Assembly: GCA_029237695.1 (NCBI GenBank)
Contig: CM055274.1
Location: 22,991,505-23,055,504 of the forward strand
Reading direction: 5' to 3'
DNA from: Conchocele bisecta
Taxonomy: Eukaryota > Mollusca > Bivalvia > Lucinida > Thyasiridae
Length of the DNA stretch: 64,000 nucleotides
Made by a program: the position numbers and the translations under genes. The notes beneath the pieces are model-generated. The model was given only the letters and a program-made list of their open reading frames with translations. It was not told where the DNA came from and did not search any database. Positions 54,830-63,832 of this stretch are shown piece by piece. Every line of letters begins with the position of its first letter. Position 1 is the first letter of the stretch.

Positions 54830-56040
54830 ATGCCATGGGAAATGGTATGACAGAGAAGTTTAACAGAACTTTGTTAGACATGTTAGGTACTCTGGAGCCG
54901 AAGAAGAAAAAGGAATGGAAGGCACATGTGGGACCAATCGTACACTCGTATAATTGTACAAGACATACTTCCACAGGTTATTCACCCTTTTTCTTAATGT
55001 TCGGCAGGGAGCCCAGACTACCTGTAGATCTGGCATTCGGTTTAGATATAAACCAGAAACGACAGCCCAAGACAAGGTATGCGCAAGAACTTCGGGAACG
55101 GTTGAAACAGTCGTATGATCTTGCTCATAAGGCTGTTAACAACGCCCGGAGACAGCAGAAGAGGTACTACGACCTCAAAGCAAGAGGTTCTTGTATTTAT
55201 GTAGGTGACCGTGTCCTGGTGAGAGTGGTGGCATTTGATGGCAAACATAACATTTCAGACAAATGGGAGGAAGATGTTTATGTTGTCGTCAATAAACCAA
55301 ATGTTTCCATTCCAGTGTATATATTCCAGAAGGAGAATGGTGAAGGAGTGAGGAGAACATTACACCGGAATTTACTTCTGCCTGTAGGTAGCATTTCAGA
55401 TGCGAAACAGGAGAGCGAACCGTCCCAAAGGGGAGATAACGAGGTGGAGGAGCAGGATGAGGAAGTTGTGCAATCACACGGTCATGACGATTCTGATGAA
55501 TCCGATTCTGAGGGCATGTTACCGGTCGTTGCCACAACTGAGTCAACAGAGACAGCGGATACCAGTATTGAACACAATACTGATATTAATGATTCATCAT
55601 CTGTTTCCGTTGTAGATAGTGAAGTGACATCAGAGCATCAGAGTGACGACTCATGTGATGCTACTGAGGTCAGTGATCGCACCATCGGTGAGGACGCTCA
55701 CGAACCCGGGAAGAAGGGGGATGATGATCGGTCACATATTATTGTAGAGCCTGTTGACGATAGGTCTTTTCAGAGTGACAATCTGAATGGAGGAGGTACT
55801 GACATGGATGAACCCTCTGTCAGACCGAAGGTAGCACCAGAACCGGTGCCCAGACGATCTGTTAGAGCCAGGAAGAAACCAGAATGGAAAACTTCTGGTG
55901 AATTTATTATGGCTACAAGTAGCAGCGAGATGCCCGACTGGATTGCCAAAGCTAATTGTATCAAATCTCTTTCAGACAGTGTTCCAGAGGCAATGCAGGG
56001 CAAGGATTTAGACGCGATACTCAGTGTAGTGACTAAGTAA
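54829..56040 (+). mobile_element. Ty3/gypsy-type retrotransposon: C-terminal part of integrase
   Basis: The frame is open from 54811 to the TAA at 56038-56040, but the first six or seven codons derive from the family D element. The retrotransposon part begins HAMGNGMTEKFNRTLLDMLG. It keeps the last catalytic residue of the DDE core (Glu, codon at 54853-54855) and has lost both upstream aspartates, the reverse transcriptase and gag. Next come the TGYSPFFLMFGREPRLPVDL motif and a GPY/F-type module (VGDRVLVRVV ... RTLHRNLLLPVG), then an acidic linker of about 170 residues and a basic VPRRSVRARKKPEWKTSGEF tail. There is no internal stop in over 400 codons, so the insertion may be fairly young, but it cannot transpose alone. 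Confidence 0.9.
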
Positions 56041-56060
56041 TGTCATGGAAGACATTCATT

Positions 56061-56074
56061 GGTAGAGGGGAGTA
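56061..56074 (+). other. polypurine tract of the retrotransposon
   Basis: GGTAGAGGGGAGTA lies directly before TGTGGTAG. A purine run at this spot primes plus-strand synthesis in LTR elements, so the 3' LTR starts at 56075. Confidence 0.7.
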
Positions 56075-56600
56075 TGTGGTAGTGTTACTTTTTACCCGTA
56101 TTTTAGCTAGTGGTGAAGTTCTTTTGTAGTACAGTATACTATTTTGAACCATGGCAGTTGAATATTATTCAGGCTTGACATGCATGCCATGTTCATGCCA
56201 TGTTTGGCATAGTCCATTTTAAGGTAATTTGATTGGTCATCAATGTCAGGTCAGGGTAATATTTGTCCACTCAAATCATTCAGTCCTTATAGCTTGCCAA
56301 AGCAAAATCAACCTCATATATGTATCTCCGTGCTATTTGCGATACTGCTTCATTAAACGACGTCGATTGACTGATGTAATTGGTAATAGAGGAATTGTGG
56401 ATTGAGTGTGAGTGGTATGTAACCTTTTATTATATTTTAATTCATGTATTTTTGAACGGAACAGGTTATAGTCCAGTGCTACACGCCATATGAGTCGGCA
56501 GTTACGCGAGTCCGTTATTGCACTGTGTGCACTGGATACAAACTGTTCGCATGTACATGTAGGAAACTCACGAGTTGTGGTTTTATATGTTGTTGAGACG
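56075..56600 (+). mobile_element. 3' LTR, right end not defined
   Basis: Begins TGTGGTAGTGTTACTTTTTA straight after the polypurine tract. No 5' LTR is present to compare with, so the right end is a guess; the sequence to about 56600 is non-coding and unlike the fold-back families. Confidence 0.45.
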
Positions 56601-56679
56601 TAAATCATATTTCCGTCAGTTATTCATAAACTATGTGGAAATGGTCGCCGTCTTTGTAAACAGGAGTTCGCCCGACCAG

Positions 56680-57300
56680 ACTGTGCGGCTGCGCAGGCTG
56701 ATCTGGGCCTACGCTGTTTGCAAAGGCCAAGTGATCCGTTTTCATATATATGTGATCAGTTTACGTGTATTTTCTGTGTAGCATTGTTTGCTCTGGGATA
56801 TTGGCAAACAGGATAAGCCCTGATTAGATTGCACAAGGGTGCAGCCTGATCTGGGTCTACACTGGTTGCAAATGTTGTCGGCTACTTTCTTCCATGAAGT
56901 GGTTGCTAGTAGCCATGACCACAACCGCGAGCTAATAATGCCCACAAGCCTCATTTCTCCAGTCAAAGCCACACATGTATACGACCTAATCACTGCGTAT
57001 GAATATGTGCGGTGGCTGGGATTATTGTTTTGCATTTTAAAGCCATTAGTAGGTGTTGACGGGATAAATAGAATAGTAGGTTAGTGCCGTGAATATCTGG
57101 CGCGGCTCGGAAACGGGATGTGCTCGGCAGAGCCTCGCCCAACCCGTTTCCTAAGCCTTGCCAGATATTTTTCCCATTCACGGCACTAACCTACTATTCT
57201 CTATATACCGTTACAATGATACATGAGTGTGTCATTTGATCAGGAGCATCACTGATCCCAAAGCCCATAAGCCTCATTTCTCCAGTCACATCCACACATA
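56680..57300. repeat. family H and family B elements
   Basis: 56680-56960: TGGCAAACAGG-type spacer with GCAGCCTGATCTGGGTCTAC and CTCATTTCTCCAGTCAAAGC, a diverged family H. 56977-57205: family B with a shortened left arm of its palindrome. Part of a further family H end follows to about 57300. Confidence 0.65.
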
Positions 57301-57931
57301 TCAAATGCCTTTCGTTGTAAAGAACGCGTACATGTTTCCATCGGTTGCGTCATTACACTGAGGTCATGCGGGTAACGTTGTGTGACCAATGACACGTTAG
57401 TTTTCATTTCGTTGCAACAAGGATATTCGTATCAGGGCAATGCGTCATACAACACTACTATATGTTATCAATCAATACATAGTCGGCGAATATACAAAGC
57501 TCATTGCCTGATAAAGATCATTATCAGGCTACATGAGTATGCTATTTGATCTAGATCTACAATGGTCGCCAAACTCATAAGCCCCATTTCTCCAGTCATA
57601 ACCACATATAGTTTGTTGAAGTTGCGGTTTCCGAACCTACCAACCCACTACTTATTAGTTTCTTGGTCATTTCGAAGGGTACACCTATTTATTATATACC
57701 TACCCATGAAATACATAGTTATACGATGTACGATATACGATGTAAATAAAAGTCATATGTTCTCATCGATGAAATAAACAACTTCCGGTGAAAATACGAC
57801 TACTTCCACTATCTATATTCATAACGCGCACCTGCAGTGCCGGACTGCAAATAGGCTGCAAATACACATTCATTACCGTATACAGTCTAAAAATCTGCTA
57901 ATTTCCATGGAACGGTATATAATAAATAGAA
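57301..57931. other. intergenic, little structure
   Basis: A family H end is visible at about 57530-57610 (TTTCTCCAGTCATAACCACA). No gene is recognised. Confidence 0.5.
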
Positions 57932-58082
57932 TATTCATATTTTTGCAACGAATATGACATATATGTTCATATCGTGGTGTGAAATGTCCCTATTTCACGA
58001 GTGCCTAACGGACATTCCATATGGACATTCCACACCACTCGATGAACATATATGTCATATTCGTTGCAAAAATATGAATATC
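57932..58082. repeat. palindrome with ~65-bp arms
   Basis: TATTCATATTTTTGCAACGA ... TCGTTGCAAAAATATGAATA, with the inner GGTGTGAAATGTCC / GGACATTCCACACC. Confidence 0.8.
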
Positions 58083-58169
58083 CTCTATGTATATGTGGGG
58101 AACACACATCAAATGTATACAGCTACAGGGATACTGTGTAATTTCATGGGGTTAGATGCATTGCTAGAC

Positions 58170-58492
58170 CTGTGTGAGGAGTCGAAAAAGGAAAAAAAAT
58201 GGAAATTGATTCTGAAAGCTAGCTTGATAGCTTGGAAATGATCAAACGAAGAAAACAAAAGTTACATTTTGAAAATCGGTCCACTATTTCTTAAATTATA
58301 ACAATGTCCCCATTCTGTGAAGATGTCTATGTGGATTTAACGTGTGGAAATTGTATTTTCGTAATAAAATCAATATTGGACCAAATTTCACGAAATAAAA
58401 AGTGGGCTCATTCTTAAATTTTGCTATAATTGAATATTTGCATTGTTTATATGGCGTACAATTTGGGCAGGTTTCGTGAAACAGACAGTATG
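58170..58492. repeat. family J element, partial
   Basis: AAAACAAAAGTTACATTTTG, GAAGATGTCTATGTGGATTT and the CGTGAAACAGACAGTATG end; the left arm is missing. Confidence 0.75.
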
Positions 58493-58574
58493 TCACAATG
58501 CATAGAGCTCCCACGAGCTCTGTATGTCGATGGTATACATCAAATTTAAAATGGATATTTCACCTAGAACTCCC

Positions 58575-58665
58575 CACTTCCGATAATGATGATAATGACG
58601 ATGATGATATAATTGATGATGATGTTGATGATGACAGCGATGGCGATTTGTTGTTTTTGGTGATG
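58575..58665. repeat. GAT-rich microsatellite
   Basis: Imperfect GAT/GAC runs (GATGATGATAATGACGATGA ...). The predicted poly-Asp ORF across it is a by-product. Confidence 0.8.
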
Positions 58666-58684
58666 TTGATTGAGGAATAAAGGA

Positions 58685-58790
58685 AGTAGTATATAAGAGT
58701 CATAATGATACAAGTTTATATGGAAGCCACACACTACGTGTGGTGGCTTCCACACGAAACTTGTAATCATTATGACTCTTATATACTACT
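58685..58790. repeat. hairpin at the left edge of the virus-like region
   Basis: AGTAGTATATAAGAGTCATA ... TATGACTCTTATATACTACT, arms of about 48 bp with one small bulge, centre CACACTACGTGTGG. The first compact ORF starts 87 bp to its right. It has no relative elsewhere in the window. It may be an end structure of the element or an unrelated host fold-back. Confidence 0.75.
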
Positions 58791-58876
58791 ACCGCGAGAC
58801 CATATATTTATGACATGAGAAGATACACCCTATTAGAGATAAAAATCCCTATGTTATACTCAGTATATACAACATA

Positions 58877-59170
58877 ATGGTTCTAGTTAAGTGTGCATGG
58901 TTGAAGACAGGTAGTCACGAGAGATGTTTTCGCACCGGTATTTACGAATATTGCAAACATCACCGTGCATGGATGCGAAGAGGTTCCGTTTCGCCTCGCC
59001 CATGTCGACATTGTGGGGTAGGGACCAAAGCCGAGTCACTGCTATGTCCACCATGTGGTGGCACTCAGGCTACTCATCGAATGGTTAAAAAGGGATTACG
59101 TGCTCGCAAGTATTATCGTTTAGTAATAATTCAAATCGGAAAGTCAGTTAGAAAGATAGAATCGATCTAA
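58877..59170 (+). CDS. small cysteine/histidine-rich (zinc-ribbon-like) protein of the virus-like element
   Basis: 97 residues, basic. An N-terminal C-x10-C-x9-C-x2-H run (first Cys in VKCAWLKTG, last part YCKHH) is followed by a second cluster, CRHCG ... LCPPCGG. The first pattern resembles short C3H zinc-binding motifs often seen in small proteins of large DNA viruses; the second is a plain C-x2-C zinc knuckle. A nucleic-acid-binding role is likely but not shown. The frame is intact and intronless, and the next ORF follows 100 bp later on the same strand. Confidence 0.6.
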   Translation: MVLVKCAWLKTGSHERCFRTGIYEYCKHHRAWMRRGSVSPRPCRHCGVGTKAESLLCPPCGGTQATHRMVKKGLRARKYYRLVIIQIGKSVRKIESI

Positions 59171-59272
59171 TAAGTCGCGGTGTTTCTACAGCATTAAAAC
59201 ACTGTAAAAAACATTATCAATCTAATTTTACAAAATTGAACAGAAAAAACAAGTACCAATATAAAAGAGAAA

Positions 59273-59530
59273 ATGGATAATACAATACAATTGGAATTGA
59301 AAGTTTTTAATGGCTGTGTTGAAGAAGTTTACGAAGAATACGGGGGTTATAATCCTGTATATAAATTCTATAAAATGAGAACACTAGGCGATATCGAATA
59401 TATGAAATACCAGCATAATTTATTACGCTCCGACAAAAACGTTGCATTTACAATATTATACCGGCAATTATGTCAACTATACAAGAGGCAAATACGAACA
59501 TTAAGACAGATAATGCGTATCGGATATTAA
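59273..59530 (+). CDS. small ORF of unknown function in the virus-like element
   Basis: 85 residues, tyrosine-rich, starting MDNTIQLELKVFNGCVEEVY and ending basic (KRQIRTLRQIMRIGY). A predicted mainly helical protein with no signal peptide, membrane segment or motif that I recognise. It is supported by its position and spacing after the zinc-ribbon ORF, and by the clean AT-rich leader before its ATG. Confidence 0.5.
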   Translation: MDNTIQLELKVFNGCVEEVYEEYGGYNPVYKFYKMRTLGDIEYMKYQHNLLRSDKNVAFTILYRQLCQLYKRQIRTLRQIMRIGY

Positions 59531-60221
59531 ACTAAGGCGTATTATATAAAACTATTAAAACCCAACGATTCGTTTACGAACGTACATTTCTACGATATCA
59601 CTTATACATTTATGTTGTAATCACAACACCAAGCAGACGACAATGTTTCACTTACACGTGTTATGAAAATGTAAATTATGTGTCCTACCTTACACGTATA
59701 TTAAGTGTCCATTTTATAGAGAGATTACACGATTACGTCTTCCGGGATGGAAAATAAACACACTATAATATATTACACACACGGCTATTTATAGCCTTAT
59801 CGATGGTATGTAAACGGGCTATCGATTTACACAGGTGGTGTACACAGTTTATAAACACTTAGTGAGGGTATATAATTCACGAATTTCCGGGATGGTTCGT
59901 TATTTAATTAATTTTAATAAAATTATTTATAATTTAAAGCTGAACACCCCCTATTATATAGAAAACATATTAATTAATATAATAAAATAATTAGTTAATA
60001 ATAAATAACAATTTTTTTTTATTTCACCAGCAAAGTTAAGTTTATATACGAGAAATAAACACAGATAAGTGTCGGGACGCCGGCATTAATATCTCAACAG
60101 TGAGATAAGTTTCACCACATGTAATTCACTCTGGCCACATTATAGCGGATGGAGGTAACGATGAGGTGGGGTCCGCGGCATCGGTCCAATGATGGAGTGT
60201 AGGAGATGTGAGTGTAACACA
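59531..60221. other. AT-rich spacer between the rightward and leftward gene blocks
   Basis: No ORF worth calling. TTCCGGGATGG occurs twice (about 59740 and 59885), each followed by AT-rich sequence. Runs of AATTAATAT/ATTAATTT make 59900-60010 one of the most AT-rich parts of the window. Convergent gene blocks meet here, so it may hold terminators or an origin; nothing proves that. Confidence 0.5.
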
Positions 60222-60340
60222 CCTCGCTAAGCCGAAAAAATAAAAAAATAGAAGAAATTAAGCGAAGGCTTAGCGGGGTGGACCCAGAAGGGTTTTTCTG
60301 GCGCGGGTTCGAGCTTCGATGGAACCTAAAACTTTTTTTA
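60222..60340 (+). ncRNA. candidate structured RNA / Pol III-type unit
   Basis: A GC-rich island in AT-rich DNA. CACCTCGCTAAGCC pairs with GGCTTAGCGGGGTG across about 33 nt. CCAGAAGGGTTTTTCTGG forms a 6-bp hairpin, and GGTTCGAGCTTCGATGGAACC another. TTAGCGGGGTGG is one mismatch from an A box, GGGTTCGAGC is B-box-like about 34 nt further on, and a T run starts at about 60331. It is tRNA-sized, but the acceptor stem does not pair, so a true tRNA is unlikely. Confidence 0.35.
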
Positions 60341-60476
60341 TTTTTTTTATTTTTAAATTGTTAATAATTTTCCTAAAATTAATTATAAATTGTTTACTGC
60401 ACCAATATAATTAATTTTATAATTAATTTTATAATTTTCTTTAAATTAATTATAAAATTAATTATTTTATAAAATA

Positions 60477-61094
60477 TCACAATGGTGTTGTAACATTTCT
60501 TCCGACTTTATCTCCAAGTTTTTCCCTAAATTTATCCCAATCAGTACACTCAATCTTGGGCATGGTGGCGCGTGCCTTGATTCTTAAATCATTTTTTAAT
60601 TGTTCATATCACCCCATTTCTTCCACCACGGATTCAAACTCTAAATTTGGTATTTTCTTATCGGCCAACGCTTTGGACACCATAACGTCGATGCTATTTT
60701 TCTTCGACCTGGCGAGAACAGATATTCTATCATGTTTTCTACATTTTTTCTCGATTTTTCCACCCGACGCCCTAATTACCATACACAACAACCCAGAAAC
60801 GGCCGACACCGCACATAAAATCCCCGCTACGGGAACCGCTATAATGGTGGATATAGTTGCAGCTGTCCCCGCCCCACACAACACAGAAACACTCGCCAGA
60901 GCCGTGCTAGATACTTCAGCCATGTTCACCGCGCGCCTATATTTTTTAGCGTTTCTTTTTCTATTTGTATATTCTCTAACTAAAATATCCTGCATAGCGA
61001 CGATATTATTCAACCTAAAATCTGAACTTCTTTCGTTAATTGTACACAGTGTTGATGGAGTGGTATTGACAATTGGAAGCGTTGATTCGTTCAT
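60477..61094 (-). pseudogene. membrane protein of the virus-like element, broken by one stop
   Basis: The intact part is 161 codons (61094-60612), beginning MNESTLPIVNTTPSTLCTIN. A basic stretch (TNRKRNAKKYRRAVNMAE) precedes a small-residue-rich hydrophobic region, SVSVLCGAGTAATISTIIAV and onward to SGLLCMVI, enough for one or two membrane passes. A KKCRKHDRISVLARSKK helix and a VSKALADKKIPNLEF segment follow. A TGA at 60609-60611 ends the frame, yet the same frame then stays open for 43 further codons of ordinary composition to a TGA at 60477-60479. I read this as a nonsense mutation in an older, longer gene. I recall similar glycine/alanine-rich membrane proteins beside fibre-like genes in invertebrate virus-like loci; no search was possible. 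Confidence 0.6.
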
Positions 61095-61134
61095 ATTAAA
61101 ATTTTACAAATTTATTTCAATATATTATTAGTAT

Positions 61135-63006
61135 TTACAAAATAAGTTCAATTAACAACGAGACAATAGTGGAAGAACTCTCTGTGTCACAGATTTTCGT
61201 AACAAAGTTAATAACACTACCTTTGGAAAGTCTAATTCGATCATAACCGGAGAACGAAACCACCGTCGAACTATCTCCAGAGATTTTAGTGACTCCAACC
61301 CCCCGTTCTTCCCCATCTACTACAATATTTATCGCGACCGCGCCCACAGGTTTACCACTACCATTAACTGAGCAGACCGCCATTTGGATAACTTCACCCG
61401 CGGCTGTCATAGTGTATCCCCCACATTTATTACTCGCTTTGGCACCGAACGAATATTCATAGTGCCCCTCAACCAATGGGCCCCGCTTCTCAGCCCAAAC
61501 TGTGATGGCACGTTTTAGCGTTTTCATTGTTCGCACTATTCCGGCAAACGCACTGTTTGCGTTATATGCCTCAGTACGAATATTATAAGAGGCCTCCTCA
61601 AGAGCTTTGGTCGCGGCTATACGATCATGTTTCAGTTTATCGGAAACTTCGGTTATCTTTCCGTCTAGTTCGGTAAGTGCCGCTTCTCTACTGAGAGAGT
61701 CCTCTAAGCGCAACACATCATAAGCCTCCGTAATGGTCGCCTGGTGGCCTTTTAGGGCTTTCTGAACACCCGACCGGGCTTCTTTTTGAAATTCGGTTAT
61801 TTTCCCGTCTAGTTCAGCAACCGCCGCTTCTCTGATGAGAGAGTCCTCTGAGCGAAACGCTTCATAAGCCTTCGCAAGGGCTGCCTGGTGGTCTTCTCGG
61901 GCTTTCTCAATACCCGACCGGGCCTCTTTTCGAAATTCGGTTATTTTTCCGTCTAGTTCACCAACCGCCGCTTCTCCGAGAGAGTCCTCTGAGCGCAACA
62001 CCCTATAAGCCTCCGTAAGGTCCGCCTGGTGGTCTTCTCAGGCTTTCTCAATACCCGTTCGGACCCCCTCAACCCCCAACCGGGCCTCTTTTCGAAATTT
62101 TGTTATTTTTTCGTCTAGTTCAGTAAGTGCCGCTTCTCTGTTGAGAGAGTCCTCTGAGCGCAACGCCCCATAAGCCTCCGCAATGGCCTCCTTGTGGTCT
62201 TCTCGGACCCCCTCAACCCCCGACCTGGTCTCTTTCAGAAATTCGGCTATTTTCCCGTCTAGTTCAGTAAGTGTAGCTTCTTTGCTGAGAGAGTCCTCTA
62301 AGCGCAACGCATCATAAGCCTACGCAAGGGCCTCCGCAAGGTTCGACTGGTGGTCTTCTCGGACTTTATCGATACCCGACCGGGTCTCTTTTCGAAATTC
62401 GGTTATTTTTCCGTCTAGTTCAACAACCGCCGCTTCTTTGCTGAGAGAGTCCTCTAAGCGCAACACCCTATAAGCCTCCGTAAGGTCCGCCTGGTGGTCT
62501 TCTCGGGTTTTCTCAATACCCGACGTGGCCTCTTTTCGAAATTTGGTTATTTTTTTGTCTAGTTCGGTAAGTGCCGCCTCTCTGATGAGAGAGTCCTCTA
62601 AGCGCAACGTATCATAACCCTCCGTAAGGGCCGCCTGGCGGTCTTCTCGGACTTTATCAATATCCGACTTGGTCTCATTTCGAAATTTTGTTATTTTCCC
62701 GACTTTCTCAATACCCGACCGGGTCTCTTTTCGAAATTTGGTTATTTTTTTGTCTAGTTCGTTTAGTTCCGTATGCGTTTCTTCACGACTTTGTGTATTC
62801 ACAGCCAGGGCATATTCTCTAAGTTGTGACAGTAGACTCTTGTGAATCTCGTCCGTGGCCCTCGATATAGTTCTATTGATCAAGGCCTTTGTTTTTTGGG
62901 TAGTTAAAAAGTCGCCCTCTGTCGGGATGAATCCCCCTTCTGTCGGTTCCAAATTCTTTGAATTTGTCACCCAATCGGAAGAACTACCTGGTCCGTATAT
63001 ACTCAT
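61135..63006 (-). pseudogene. long coiled-coil, fibre-like protein with beta-rich head, broken by two stops
   Basis: One reading frame of 624 codons from the ATG at 63004-63006 (MSIYGPGSSSDWVTNS), interrupted at 62320-62322 (TAG) and 62038-62040 (TGA). The N-terminal ~90 residues are polar. Then come about seven repeats of 47-52 residues, each with an ELDGKITEFRKEARSGIEK-type heptad stretch and a LRSEDSLSREAA-type joint, predicted to form a long trimeric or dimeric coiled-coil stalk. The last ~120 residues (from about 61500) are glycine- and beta-rich, with VAINIVVDGEERGVGVTKIS and an ending TIVSLLIELIL, like a small trimeric head. Stalk plus head suggests an attachment fibre of a virus-like particle; that is inference. 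Comparison with sister repeats indicates the stops arose from CGA and GAG. Confidence 0.7.
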
Positions 63007-63075
63007 TTTCAATAATGTTGATAATATATATATTACGAACATGCGTTTAATTCTAAATAATTTTCTTAAAATTAA

Positions 63076-63818
63076 TTAATTTGAAATTTCTAGGACGACC
63101 GAAATCGGATAATCGTTCTTCAACTCTCGCCCTTTATCATCGAGAATAGAAATCTTCAACTCGTGGATGTGTCCCGATTCCAAAACTTTCATCTCGGGGT
63201 GTGGGAAGTCTAAGGTCAGGGTCTCACCATAGAAACAGTCGCTGGCGGGCACGGTTTTCAGTAATGTGGTGGGAGTGCCGTCTACCGTGTTGTACGATGT
63301 GTTCACCCGATCCAGGTGCACCCCGAGAGTTTTCGTGACGGCGAAGTTCACAGGGGTCGTGCCGACGTGCTCGCCAGGATCAAACACTCCGTCATCGTTG
63401 TAAGGGTATGTTATTTTAAATCCTAACAGTGAGCCCAACCCCGGTGAGATCCTTAAACGCCTATCAACGGTCAATGTCGTGAGCCCCGTGGCTTTCGAGA
63501 TTGCGAGAGTGACTACACCAGGAATTTTCTCCGCGACAAAAGCTTGGAGATCTCCGAAACTCCAAAGACCGTGAGGTACTATAGCATCTGGAGTTCTACG
63601 AAATCCTGAGGTCACTGGTTCAGTTATGAGGTAGTTTCCGAAAGCCACAGGCTTACACCCTCGACTTCTGATGTGAAAAACTCGAGCGTTTCAACGTTTT
63701 TCCACCCGACCGTGAACGTGATTGATCTAAGGCCTACCCGGCGTTGTCCGCAGCAGTTGTCTATTAATTTTTGAAGTTCACAACTCCCTTTTTGAACATT
63801 AGTGATAGTAGCAAACAT
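63076..63818 (-). pseudogene. virion-type protein of the virus-like element, frameshifted
   Basis: Two overlapping frames: 63818-63624 (MFATITNVQKGSCELQKLID ...) and 63648-63076 (ending ISVVLEISN). The second has no ATG at its head, only a GTG, and its sequence continues naturally from the first if the frame changes between about 63645 and 63665. Length after the change would be about 245 residues. Visible features are GLRSITFTVGW, RRLRISPGLGSLLGFK and a C-terminal beta-rich stretch. I recall this layout from small proteins next to capsid genes of Polinton/adintovirus-type elements; the exact structural role (minor capsid or penton-like) is not established here. Confidence 0.55.
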
Positions 63819-63832
63819 AATAATATCTTTCA

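Noticed and set aside
57825..57870. Small upstream exon or signal-peptide exon for the receptor (CTGCAG|GTGCGC on the minus strand)
   Set aside because: Acceptors and frame are ambiguous and no signal-peptide-like sequence is present.
58498..58680. Acidic 60-codon ORF with poly-Asp
   Set aside because: It reads through a GAT microsatellite.
60556..61131. Plus-strand 191-codon ORF
   Set aside because: It is the complement of the membrane-protein gene; the minus frame has the basic/hydrophobic layout and the spacing expected in the gene block.
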